Shown in pieces: positions 43,367 to 53,000 of a DNA stretch of 64,000 nucleotides. A program made the position numbers and the translations under genes. The DNA is from Phytoactinopolyspora mesophila (GTDB lineage Bacteria > Actinomycetota > Actinomycetes > Jiangellales > Jiangellaceae), in the NCBI RefSeq assembly GCF_010122465.1, contig NZ_WLZY01000016.1:42239-106238 (forward strand), in the 5' to 3' direction. How positions within the stretch are numbered: the first letter of the stretch is position 1; every line of letters begins with the position of its first letter. Under the pieces are notes generated by a model. The model worked only from the letters and a program-made list of their open reading frames with translations, made no database searches and was not told where the DNA came from.

Positions 43367-43861
43367 GTGAGTCGTATTGTTTATCGCGCCCCGTTGGCGC
43401 TGGGCGTGCGTGGTATCGGTATCGGCGCCATCGGGCTCGGCGTCGCGCTGGTCGGTGCTGTTCTGACATTGGCGGCCGGTCCCAGTGGCGTGCTCGCGGT
43501 GCTCGTCTGGACGGTTCTGGCAGTGTGCGCCGTCGCGGCCGGCACGGTCCTTGCCACCGGGGTGCTTCGCGCCACCGGACTACGTACTCGGCTGGTGCTC
43601 GACGACGACGGTTTTCTCAACGCCACCGGTCCAGGAGCGGGGGTGCGCCGAGTCGCGTGGCGCGACGTCCGCAAGGTCCAGTCCGACGGAGCCGTGGTGT
43701 CGGTCGACCTGGCGGGCAGCAAACAGAGCGTGATCCGGACCAGCATGCTGGATGTCGAGCCGCGGGTTCTCGCCCGTGAACTGCGTTCGAGGCTCAATCG
43801 CGACCGTGGTTACAAGCCGCTGGGTACGGCTGCCGTCGAAGATCCACCCAGTGCCCCGTGA
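43367..43861 (+). CDS. Membrane protein with PH-like domain
   Basis: A 164-residue protein. Two membrane helices (about 14-60) precede a cytoplasmic beta-rich domain (RLVLDDDGFLNATG onward) that looks like a bacterial PH domain. Starts at GTG. Function unknown. Confidence 0.65.
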   Translation: MSRIVYRAPLALGVRGIGIGAIGLGVALVGAVLTLAAGPSGVLAVLVWTVLAVCAVAAGTVLATGVLRATGLRTRLVLDDDGFLNATGPGAGVRRVAWRDVRKVQSDGAVVSVDLAGSKQSVIRTSMLDVEPRVLARELRSRLNRDRGYKPLGTAAVEDPPSAP

Positions 43862-43892
43862 AGTCGGTGTCGGCTCCGGTTCTTATGGGCCG

Positions 43893-43960
43893 ACTTCAAT
43901 ACCGCCAGGTGGCGTAGAACGTGGCAGAAGGCCGGTAAACCCACCTGGCGGTATTGAAGT
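43893..43960. repeat. Perfect 20-bp inverted repeat, 28-nt loop
   Basis: The arms 43893-43912 (ACTTCAATACCGCCAGGTGG) and 43941-43960 pair perfectly. Located between two convergent genes, so a bidirectional terminator is likely, though no T-run is present. Confidence 0.8.
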
Positions 43961-43987
43961 GCTCTACAGCGCCCCCGAGGATCCCGG

Positions 43988-45622
43988 TCAGCAGACCGCG
44001 TCGGTCTCGACCGGCTGGTCCGGGTCTACGGCGACGCCGTCGTCGTCTTCCGCGTCACCGTAGGTGTCCAGGTCGCCTTCATCCGCGCCGGGCTCTTCGG
44101 TGTCGTTCTCCGGTGTTTCTCCGGCGGCGTCGTTGTCCTGGCCGCTCCCGTCGTCCGGATCGGTTTCGGCATCCTGTGTCGTGTCGTCCCCGGATTCGGC
44201 GTCGTCGTCCGTGTCACCTGACTCTGGGGCGCCGTCGAGCACTCCGGCGATATGCGCCTGGAGTTGTTCGTAGTCCGGATTCCCCGGCGTGGTTCCCATG
44301 GTCGCTTGGAAGAACTCGCGGTCCAGCGTGAGACTTTCCATTGTTCCGCCTCTGACCTCGAACGCGAGGTCGATCAGGGCGGGGAACAAGTCTTCCGGGA
44401 GATCGGTCTTGACGATCTCCTTCGCCGCTGAGGCGACGCTCTGATACTGGGTGAACAGGGTGGAGGGGTTGGCTTGGTTGGCCAAAGCGCCTAGCAGACA
44501 CTGCTGCCGAGCCATCCGGTCGTAGTCGGTGGACATACAACGTGATCGCGCGAACCAGAGCGCCTCGCCGCCGTTGAGCTTCTGATTGTCGCCCTGCCTG
44601 ATATAGCCGCGTGGAGTAGTGCAGCCCTGACCGTCTTCCCGGTTCTTGTTCCCGATGGGGATGTCGCGCGGGACGTTGACGGTCACACCGCCCAGCGCGT
44701 CGACAAGAACCTGGAAACCCTCCATGTTCACGAAGATGAAGTAGTCGATGTTGATGGCGAGCGCGCCTTCAACGGCCCATTTCGTGGCGTCGGCTCCAGC
44801 ATTCTCGGTGCCTTCGAACTGCTCCGGGTGCAAGGCCGGGGCATTGCTGTAGATGGACATCGCCATCCACTCCCGCTCGTCGCCGGGCCCGTCGAAACCG
44901 TGCGGGTAGAGCTCGGCCAGCGGACTGTCCGGTGCGAACGGCAGCCGGCGTAGATTTCGCGGAATGCCGATCATGGTTGTATCGCCGGTCTCGGTGTCGA
45001 TGCTGGCCACGATCATCGAGTTGAGCCGCTCGCCTTCCCGGCCCGGCCCGGCGTCGCTGCCGAGCAGGAGAAGGTTCAACCGGGGGATATCCGCCCACGG
45101 GTCGCTGGCGTCGGCGATGTCCGGTGTGGTGAGGCTGTCGCCACCGGATATCGCCCCGATCAGATCGCGTTGGACGAACGCATTGCGGGCCCCCAGGGAG
45201 AGTGGCGCGACGATCAGCGATGTGACCACCACGACGACGAGCGCACCAGCCAGCCGCTTACCGGGAGGCAGGCCCTCGGGCTCGAGCAGGCGGTGGGTGA
45301 CGAGCGCGATGATCAGCCAGACGACCGCCACCGCAGCTAACCCGATACCCACGGTCATCAGCATCTGACGATCGCCGCCGTAGGACGCGAGGCGCCGGTT
45401 GGGGACGACAACCGCGATGGCCAGCATCGCCAGCACAGAGCCGATGAACAGCGTGAGGATGGTGGCGCCCAGGCGCCGTCTGCCGGCCGCCATCAACCCG
45501 GCGCCGGGGATCAGCGTTCCCATGGCGGTGCGGGCCAGGAACCGCCCGAAGCGAGGACGACGCCGGTGGCGCAGCGCTCGCCTGCCTCCGTGGCCGCTGG
45601 ACGGGCCCCCGGCTCTGCTCAT
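43988..45622 (-). CDS. LytR-CpsA-Psr (LCP) cell-wall ligase, copy A
   Basis: A 544-residue membrane protein. A 30-residue basic N-terminus leads into about four membrane helices (to about 150), then the extracellular LCP domain (LNLLLLGSDAG, DTTMIGIPRNL, ARSRCMSTDYDRMARQQCLL). LCP enzymes attach teichoic acid or arabinogalactan-type polymers to peptidoglycan. The tail (about 465-544) is acidic low complexity and ends DPDQPVETDAVC. The neighbour copy B has the same last residues. Probably both arose by tandem duplication. Confidence 0.92.
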   Translation of the reverse strand: MSRAGGPSSGHGGRRALRHRRRPRFGRFLARTAMGTLIPGAGLMAAGRRRLGATILTLFIGSVLAMLAIAVVVPNRRLASYGGDRQMLMTVGIGLAAVAVVWLIIALVTHRLLEPEGLPPGKRLAGALVVVVVTSLIVAPLSLGARNAFVQRDLIGAISGGDSLTTPDIADASDPWADIPRLNLLLLGSDAGPGREGERLNSMIVASIDTETGDTTMIGIPRNLRRLPFAPDSPLAELYPHGFDGPGDEREWMAMSIYSNAPALHPEQFEGTENAGADATKWAVEGALAINIDYFIFVNMEGFQVLVDALGGVTVNVPRDIPIGNKNREDGQGCTTPRGYIRQGDNQKLNGGEALWFARSRCMSTDYDRMARQQCLLGALANQANPSTLFTQYQSVASAAKEIVKTDLPEDLFPALIDLAFEVRGGTMESLTLDREFFQATMGTTPGNPDYEQLQAHIAGVLDGAPESGDTDDDAESGDDTTQDAETDPDDGSGQDNDAAGETPENDTEEPGADEGDLDTYGDAEDDDGVAVDPDQPVETDAVC

Positions 45623-45719
45623 GGATACGGTGCCTCACATGATCGGGATACGGGCCGCAGTCTAGTCTCGGCTGGGCGACAACGAGGACACCGGCCCGCC
45701 GGGGCCAGGCGATCAGACC

Positions 45720-47372
45720 TCAGCAGACCTCGTCGGTCTCGACGGGCTGATCGGGGTCGTGTTCTTCCTCGGCTCCGGAGTCGTCATCGGTGCTCTGCTC
45801 GTCTTCGGTCACCCCATTGTCCGGCGTTTCCGGGACGTCGCCGCTGGCGGGGGTGTCCGATGCATCGTCGGTCTCGTGCTCACGAGGGGCACCGGCCTCC
45901 GTGTCATCGGCCGGGTCGTCCTCGGATGAACCCGCCGACGTCGTGGTGTCGTCCGGGGAATCGTCGTCGTCCTCGGAGGGGGCGAGGATCTCGCCGATCC
46001 GGGTGTGCAGTTGGTCATAGTCGGGGTTGGCCGCCGACGCGCCCATCGAGTTGAAGAACTCCCGATCGAGGGTGAGGCTTTCGAGGGTGCCGCCTTGGAC
46101 CTCAAGTGCGAGTTCGATCAGGGCTGGGAAGAGGTCCTCCGGGACGTCGGTCTGGATGATGTCGCGGGTGGCCGAAGCCAGCTCCTGGTACTTCGTGAGA
46201 ACTGTCCGGGGGTCGACCTCGTCGACGATGGCGCCGAGCACGCACTGCTGGCGGGCCATCCGGTCGTAGTCGTCGGAGCCGCACCTCGAGCGGGCGAACC
46301 AGAGTGCGTCGGCGCCGTTCAGATGCTGGCCTTCTCCGGCTTGGATGTAGCGGCGGGCCTGGGTGCATCGGCCAGTGCCAGGAATCTCCTTGTTGCCGAC
46401 CGGAATGTCGCGCGGGACGTCGAGGGTGACTCCGCCGAGTGCGTCGACAATGGCTTGGAATCCCTCGAGGTTGACCATGACGAAGTAGTCGAGGTCGATG
46501 CCGAGTGCGCCTTCGACGGCCCACTTGGTGGCGTCCGCACCAGGGTTGCCGATCCCCTCGAACACGTCGGGATGCAAGGCCGGCACATTGCGGTAAGTGG
46601 CGTTGATCATCCACTCGCCCTGATCGCCCTCACCACGGAATCCACTCGGATAATGCTGGACGAGCGGGCTTTCGTCAGGGAACGGGAATCCCTGGAGGTT
46701 CCGTGGGACCGAGATCATGGTGGTGTCGCCGGTCTGAGTGTCGATACTCGCGACGATCAGCGTGTCGGGGCGCACGCCCTCCCGGCCGTCGCCGGCGTCG
46801 CTGCCGAGAAGCAGCAGGTTGAGCTGTGGAATATCGGCCCACGGGTCGCTGACATTGGCGATGTCCGGTGTCGTGTGACTGTCGCCGCCCGCGATGGCAC
46901 CGATCAGGTCACGCTGGGTGAAAGCGTTGTTCGCCGCCACGGAGAGTGGACCGACGATGAGTGATGTGACGAGAACCACGACGAGTGCGCCACCGAGGCG
47001 TTTGCCGGGCGGGAGTCCGTCCGGTTCGAGTACTCGATGCGTCGCGAGGGCCACGATCAGCCAGACGAGCGCGGCAATCGCCAGCGTTGAGCCGACAACC
47101 AGCAGCATCTGCCGGTCTCCACCGTAGGAGATCAGCCGGCGGTTGGGTACCAGCACGACGGTGGCGAGCAGCGCGAGGATCGACAACGTGAACACGACGA
47201 CCAGGAAGGTGCCGATGCGGCGCCTGCCGCCCGCGATGAGCCCGGAGCCGGGGATCAACGCGCCGATGGCGGTCCAGCTGATGAACCTTCCATAGCGTTG
47301 ACGGCGCTGTTGCCGACGCGATTCGAGCCGGGAACGGCGTGTTCCGCCGCGGACTCCGCCGGCTCTGCTCAC
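45720..47372 (-). CDS. LytR-CpsA-Psr (LCP) cell-wall ligase, copy B
   Basis: A 550-residue paralogue of copy A. The same order of N-terminal helices, LCP core (LNLLLLGSDAGDG, DTTMISVPRNL, ARSRCGSDDYDRMARQQCVL) and acidic tail ending DPDQPVETDEVC. The core is more than half identical by eye, while the tails align only in their last dozen residues. Located 97 bp upstream of copy A, same direction. Different polymer substrates or division of labour are possible. Confidence 0.92.
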   Translation of the reverse strand: MSRAGGVRGGTRRSRLESRRQQRRQRYGRFISWTAIGALIPGSGLIAGGRRRIGTFLVVVFTLSILALLATVVLVPNRRLISYGGDRQMLLVVGSTLAIAALVWLIVALATHRVLEPDGLPPGKRLGGALVVVLVTSLIVGPLSVAANNAFTQRDLIGAIAGGDSHTTPDIANVSDPWADIPQLNLLLLGSDAGDGREGVRPDTLIVASIDTQTGDTTMISVPRNLQGFPFPDESPLVQHYPSGFRGEGDQGEWMINATYRNVPALHPDVFEGIGNPGADATKWAVEGALGIDLDYFVMVNLEGFQAIVDALGGVTLDVPRDIPVGNKEIPGTGRCTQARRYIQAGEGQHLNGADALWFARSRCGSDDYDRMARQQCVLGAIVDEVDPRTVLTKYQELASATRDIIQTDVPEDLFPALIELALEVQGGTLESLTLDREFFNSMGASAANPDYDQLHTRIGEILAPSEDDDDSPDDTTTSAGSSEDDPADDTEAGAPREHETDDASDTPASGDVPETPDNGVTEDEQSTDDDSGAEEEHDPDQPVETDEVC

Positions 47373-47465
47373 GACACTCGCCTCTCATACACGATCATCG
47401 GACCGCGAGCCAGTCTAAGGGGTCGGCGAGTCTGCTGACGGCCGCACGCTCAAGAGTTGCCTCTT

Positions 47466-47629
47466 AGAGGCCGCGCAGAATGGGAGTCGCCTGGCTCGCG
47501 TGCCCGGGCATCCTGGCTGGCGGCGTTGTCGTCAGTCGTCGCACAAACCCAGTGCGACTCCTTCCTCCGCCTTGCCATCAAGGCGCCCGACCCCGCTCGC
47601 TATCAAGCGTCCCATTCTGCGCGGCCTCT
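47466..47629. repeat. Structured intergenic region with 20-bp inverted repeat
   Basis: The arms 47466-47485 and 47610-47629 pair perfectly over 20 bp across a 124-nt interior. A second stem, GGAGTCGC (47483-47490) with GCGACTCC (47554-47561), shares three bases with the outer left arm, so the two stems compete at the edge. No ORF in the 288-bp gap 47373-47660. Confidence 0.75.
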
Positions 47630-47660
47630 TCCTGACTCAGTATTAAGACGAACAACTGGG

Positions 47661-48335
47661 TCAAATGGTTGCGGAACCATCGAGAAGACGCTTCACCGTG
47701 GCGTCATCGACTTGGGTGAAGTCGTCGAACCATTCGCCGACGGCCATGAAGTCGGCGGGTAGCCTGAGCACCACCATGTCGTCCACGTGTGAAGCCAGCC
47801 GCGCGGCGGTATCGGGTGGCGCCACCGGAGCAGCGAGAATCACCCGCTCGGGTGCTGGCCGGGCGTTCTCGAGTAATTCGACCGCGGCCAGAGCCGTAGC
47901 GCCGGTGGCCAGGCCGTCGTCAACCACGACGATCATCCGTCCGCCGAATTCGAGAGATGGTCGTCCGGCCCGGAAGAGTCGTTCCCGGTCCTGTGCTTCC
48001 CGTTGAGCGTTGGCGAAGGCGACCTCGGCATCCTGGTCGCGAAGCCGGGATCGACGAATGACGTCGGTGTTGTGAATCCGCAGCCCGGATGCGGTCACCG
48101 CGCCTATCGCCAGCTCACGGTGCCAGGGCACGCCCACCTTCCGGACGACGAGCACGTCCAATTCGCCACCGATGACCTCGGTCACGGCAGCGGCCACTAC
48201 TACGCCCCCACGTGGTAGCCCCAGCACCAGTGGCGGCTGCATGGGTGAGCCGCCCAATCTCTCCAGCAGCGCGCGACCGAGTTCCCGGCCGGCCTGCTCG
48301 CGATCTCTCCAAGGCCCCATTTTGATCCCCGTCAT
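47661..48335 (-). CDS. Phosphoribosyltransferase family protein
   Basis: A 224-residue protein of the stand-alone PRTase group. VVVDDGLATGATALAA carries the PRPP-binding loop. VLGLPRGGVVVAAAV and VVRKVGVPWHRELAIGAV are typical of the family of predicted phosphoribosyltransferases often found near stress genes. The substrate is unknown. Alternative start at 48320. Confidence 0.85.
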   Translation of the reverse strand: MTGIKMGPWRDREQAGRELGRALLERLGGSPMQPPLVLGLPRGGVVVAAAVTEVIGGELDVLVVRKVGVPWHRELAIGAVTASGLRIHNTDVIRRSRLRDQDAEVAFANAQREAQDRERLFRAGRPSLEFGGRMIVVVDDGLATGATALAAVELLENARPAPERVILAAPVAPPDTAARLASHVDDMVVLRLPADFMAVGEWFDDFTQVDDATVKRLLDGSATI

Positions 48336-48400
48336 GCTATGACTTTGCCCTCTCGGGGCTCGGACGGGTAGCCTTACCAAGCTGCCGGTTTCGGCGGCAT

Positions 48401-48489
48401 GGAGGCGTCGCCTAGTCCGGTTTATGGCGCCCGCCTGCTAAGCGGGTTGAGGTTCACCCCTCTCGCGGGTTCAAATCCCGCCGCCTCCG
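48401..48489 (+). tRNA. tRNA-Ser (anticodon GCT)
   Basis: A class II tRNA. Acceptor GGAGGCG/CGCCTCC, anticodon stem CCCGC/GCGGG with loop CTGCTAA, long variable arm. CCA encoded at 48490-48492. An 11-bp pair GGGCCGTTGGC/GCCAACGGCCC (48499-48509, 48562-48572) follows and may end transcription from both sides. Confidence 0.96.
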
Positions 48490-48546
48490 CCATTGTCAGG
48501 GCCGTTGGCCAGCTGGAGATCATCACTCGATGGTCACCAGATGGCC

Positions 48547-49947
48547 TCAGGAGGGCACCGAGCCAACGGCCCGGCTGCGGAGATTGCGCAGCCCGATCTT
48601 CGCAGTGGCGCCGAGCACGCTGCGGTGGCGACGCGCGATCGATTCCATCGCGTCACCAATCCGGTCGGCCTGCGCGTCCGTGAGGATCAGCGGCGGCTCG
48701 ATCCGCATCACGTTCGGGTTGTTCAGCGTGTTGATCGTGATGATGTTGTGCTCCTGCCGGAGCAGCGCCGCGGCGACCGCGCCAGCGTATTCGCGGGCGA
48801 AGCCGGCCCCGATGCGCGGTGAGCCGAACTGGATACCGATCAGCAGACCGCGCCCGCGAACCTCGTCGATCAGCGGGTAGCGATCGGCGATGTCCCGCAG
48901 CCTGGCGATAAGCCGCCGGCCCACGCGGTCCGCGTGCCCCGGGAGCCGATCGCGCAGCAGGATCTCGAGCGTCTTCAGCCCGACGGCGCAGGCTCTCGAC
49001 CCGCCGCCGAAGGTGGACGTGTGCAGGTGCGCGGTGTCGCGGCTGCCGTACACCCGGTCCCAGACGTCCGCCCGCGCGAGGCAGGCCCCGAGCGGGAACA
49101 ATCCGCCGCCGAGCCCCTTGGCGAGACACAGGATGTCGGGCGCGACGTTGTCGCGGTCGCACGCGAACAGCGTGCCGGTCCGGCCGAGCCCGGTTTGGAT
49201 CTCGTCGACCACGAGCAGGGTCCCAGTCTCGCGGCACAGCCGCTCGGCGCCTTTGAGATACCCGTCGGGCGGCAGGACGATCCCACCCTCGCCCTGGATG
49301 GGCTCGACGAAGAAGCCGCCGAAGTCCTTCGTCCGGAGTGCCTTCTCGAGGGCGTCGAGGTCGCCGTACGGCACCCGCTCGCAGCCGGGAAGCAGCGGCC
49401 CGAACGGCTTCTGGTAGACGGGACGGCCGGACACCGAGAGAGCGCCTATCGACTTGCCGTGGAACGAGTTGGTCGTCGAGAGCAGCCCGGTGCGGCCCAT
49501 GCTGCCGCGGACCAGCTTGATCGCGGCTTCGATCGCCTCCGTTCCGCTGTTGCAGAAGAAGACCCGGCCCAGGTCGCCCGGTGCCACCCGCAGAAGCGAC
49601 ACGGCCAGCGCGGGGGTAACCGCCCCCGGCCAGATCTGGAGGAAGCCGGGCAGCGCGGCCACCCCGTCGAGGGCGGCGATCACCTCCGGATGGTTGTGAC
49701 CGAGGTTCACCGAGCCGAAGCCGGCGAGACAGTCGAGGAACTCATTGCCCTGATCGTCGGTGAGGACAGCGCCGTGAGCCCGGACGACCGCACCGGTCTC
49801 GCCGAGGATGCGAGCTTCGGCAACCGCAGTTGGGTTGATCGCCTCGGCGTACCACCGCATCGCCTCGGCGTGAGACGCGTCGAGCGCGGCATCGAGCGTG
49901 ATGATCTCTGGCTGTGCGTGGGGGGCGGTCTTCGGTGCGACAGACAT
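48547..49947 (-). CDS. Class III aminotransferase (ornithine/putrescine type)
   Basis: A 466-residue PLP enzyme. FFCNSGTEAIEAAIKLVR (131-148) binds cofactor phosphate, VVDEIQTGLGRTG has Asp248 that pairs the pyridine N, and Lys277 in LCLAKGLGGG forms the Schiff base. HTSTFGGGSRAC is the second phosphate loop. The pattern is that of ornithine- and putrescine-type aminotransferases; the amino donor cannot be told. Directly downstream of the SARP regulator and likely its target. Confidence 0.88.
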   Translation of the reverse strand: MSVAPKTAPHAQPEIITLDAALDASHAEAMRWYAEAINPTAVAEARILGETGAVVRAHGAVLTDDQGNEFLDCLAGFGSVNLGHNHPEVIAALDGVAALPGFLQIWPGAVTPALAVSLLRVAPGDLGRVFFCNSGTEAIEAAIKLVRGSMGRTGLLSTTNSFHGKSIGALSVSGRPVYQKPFGPLLPGCERVPYGDLDALEKALRTKDFGGFFVEPIQGEGGIVLPPDGYLKGAERLCRETGTLLVVDEIQTGLGRTGTLFACDRDNVAPDILCLAKGLGGGLFPLGACLARADVWDRVYGSRDTAHLHTSTFGGGSRACAVGLKTLEILLRDRLPGHADRVGRRLIARLRDIADRYPLIDEVRGRGLLIGIQFGSPRIGAGFAREYAGAVAAALLRQEHNIITINTLNNPNVMRIEPPLILTDAQADRIGDAMESIARRHRSVLGATAKIGLRNLRSRAVGSVPS

Positions 49948-50028
49948 GATTACCTCCTGCTTCGCTCCTATTGCCTCGGATGACCGCTAGCCTCGGCCTT
50001 GAGGTGTCAGTCGAGCGTCAATGGAGCG

Positions 50029-53000
50029 TCAGTCGGCTGCGATGGTGTAGCCGGCTGGTCGGAGCCGGAGGTAGACGGGACGCGCCCGAAGGAACGCGAC
50101 GATTTCGTCAGCGCGGTCACGATGCTCGTCGGCCCTAGCATCGGCGGCGTTCTCAGCCAGGGCGGCGTGTGCTCGCGCCTGGTCGTACGGCATCGCCATC
50201 CGCTCGGCGACGACGAGGCTCTGCTCCCACGTTTTCACCGCCCGGCGCGGACGGCCGCCCAGGCAGGCGAGCCAGCCGGACGCCCACAATGCCCGCGGCC
50301 TCGCAACCGGATGGGCGCGCGCGAATCGGTCGAGTTGCCGGCATGCCAACCGGGCACCACTCACCAGTTCGGGCCGTGGTTCAGCCGCGATGTCCCATAG
50401 TGCGAGCCAGACCTGGGCGAGGTGGCTGTACGCCTCCATCGCCCACGCCGGGTAGAACCGGACATCGGGCACGGTGGATCGGGCCGCCCGGGCGAGGGTG
50501 AGTGCGGCCTGGTCCTGTCCCTGGGCGAGCCGCACCGCCGCCAGCACTGCGGCGCTCTTGAGGATCTCGGGAGGGGCCAGGTCGCGGCTGCGCTCGACAG
50601 CCTCGGCCTGGAGGGCCGCGACGCCGCAGAGATCACCACCGAGACCTAGTGTGGCGTCGGTCAGCCCGTTCACGCACCAGTTGGTCGCGAATTGGTCGCC
50701 GAACGCCTGCGCCCCGCCGAGTGCGTGGCCGAACGACGCCAGCGCGTCCGCGAACCGGCCCTGGTACAGCGCGGCGACCCCGGCGAGCGCATGCCAGATG
50801 GCCAGCCGGTGCTCTGCCTGCTTGTGCGCCGAGATGGTGGCCCTGGCCACCAGGGCGTCGAGGTCCGCCCAGGCTGCGTTGGCAACGTGCGAGAGTGCGC
50901 GGGTCTCGAGGCCCAGCAAGGCGAGGTCCGAGTTGCGGGCCCGTGCCACCAGCGCGTCAGCGAGCTCGCCGTACCTGCGACCGAGCCCGTGCCAGCCGAG
51001 CATGGCCAGACCGTGCCCGAGTTCTGCGTACGCGGCACTGGCCGCCCCGGGGTCGTGACACCGGTCGGCCGCGTTTGCCGAGCGCAGGGTATAGAAGGCG
51101 ACCGGCAGCGGCTGCTGGAGGTTGTACATGGTGTTCCCGAGCACACTGAGCATCTCAATGATCGCCTCCTCTTTGCCACGGGCGCCGGGAGGGAGCGGTC
51201 GCGCCGGTACCAGCCGGTGCATCACCTGGCGGAGGCACTCCCGCGCGATTGCCAGGCGCAGTGCCGGGCGGTGGCGGGGCAACGGCTGTCCGAGTGCGGC
51301 GAACGCGGCCTCGGTCTCTGCGATCGTGCGTTCGACCCGCCCGAGCTGGAATGCGGCCGTCCCGGCCCAACGGTGCCAAGTTGCGGCGCGGGCTGCGGAG
51401 ATGTCGGGACGGGACAGCGCCGCGTCGAGCATTCCCAGCGCTTCGGCGAACCGGCCGCTGCGCTGATCGAGGTGCCACAGCACATGGACGCATGCAGCGA
51501 GCTCGTCCTCGCCACCGTGGGCCGCCAGCCATCGGGTGGCGGCTCTGATGTTCGCGAGGTCGGGTTCCAGGGCCTGCTCCGTACCGTCCTGGCCGGTGTG
51601 CGGCCATTGCTCGGTCGGTTCGCCGGCGTGTGCGGCCGCTCTGCTCGCGAAGTACTGGGCGTGTCGGGAGCGAGCGTCCTCGGCGTTGCCTGGATCTTCG
51701 TCGAGTTTCGAGGCCGCGAATTGGCGCAGCAGCTCATGAAGGTCGAACCGGGACGATATACCCGGCCGCACGACGGAGCGGTCGACGAGGCCGGCCAGGT
51801 CCGCGGGCGACGCGCCGGCCACTACGCGGGCGGCGTCGACGCTGAATCCGCCGCGGAAGACAGAGAGCCGGGCGAGCATCCGGTGTTGTGAACGGTCGAG
51901 CAGTCGCCAGGTGGCTTCCAGCACCGAGCGCATGCTGCGCTGGCGATCCGCGACGATGCCGTGGTTTGTCGCGAGGGCGTCGAGATCCGATCCGATCAGC
52001 TGCGCCACCTCACGGGTGGCCAGCGATCGTGTCCACTGCGCCGCCAGCTCCAGCGCCAGCGGCAGACCACCGACCAGTTGACAGATCTGCAGAACCGATT
52101 CCGGGTCGTCCGCGATGGAGAATCCCGGGCGTACCTGACGGGCGCAGCCGGCCAACAGCACTGCGGCCGGCGCGTCCTCTAGGCCGTCTTTTACGCTGTC
52201 CGGGTAGGCCAGGCCGGCGACATCGAACAGCCACTCGGTGCCGAGCCCGATCCGCTGTCGCGACGTCGCGAGCACGGTCAGCCCGGGCGACCCGTCCAGC
52301 AGCGCGGTGAGGAGCTCTGCGAGGTCCAGATGCTCGACGTTGTCGAGAACGAGGAGGATCTTCCGGCGCGCCACCACTCGTCGGAGGGCGTCCAGCGGCG
52401 AGTCCTTCCATGGCGGCAGGCCGAGCTTCTGCGCGACCTCACCGGCCACAACGCTCGGTGACGCGTTGCTGGGGAGCGCTGCCAGCGACACGAAAGCGAC
52501 CGCGTCGAACGCGTGGGCGATATCGGGCACCGCGCCGATTGCCAGCCGGGTCTTCCCGACGCCTCCGGGGCCGACGAGGGTGAGCAGCCGACAAGCCTCG
52601 TCCAGGAGCAGCGCCTTCACCCGGGCGGTCTCGCTCTCGCGCCCGACGAGCGGTCCCGCGGGCGCGGGGAAGGGACGGGGCGCGAACCGGACGTCTGGAT
52701 CCGGGCGGCGCGTGTCGGCATCGGCATCGTCCGCTGCGGGCCGGGCGTCGCGGTAGCCGGCAGCGGATGTGCGATCCTCCCTCAGCAGGCGGTCCCGCAC
52801 CAAGACAGTCTCGGCAGACGGATCGACGCCGAGTTCGTCGGCCAGCACCAGCCGGCAGGTTTCGAACTGGGCCAAAGCCGCGGCCCGTCGGCCGGTCGCG
52901 GCGAGCAGCTCCATCGTTAGTCGGTGAACGGCTTCGTCGAGCGGGTCCAGCGCGAGTAGATCCCGTGCGATCGACAACGCCTGCTCGGGATCGCAACCGG

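Noticed and set aside
48934..49983. 349-codon plus-strand ORF opposite the aminotransferase
   Set aside because: Covers the PLP enzyme, whose active site is complete on the other strand. Composition is typical of a shadow frame.
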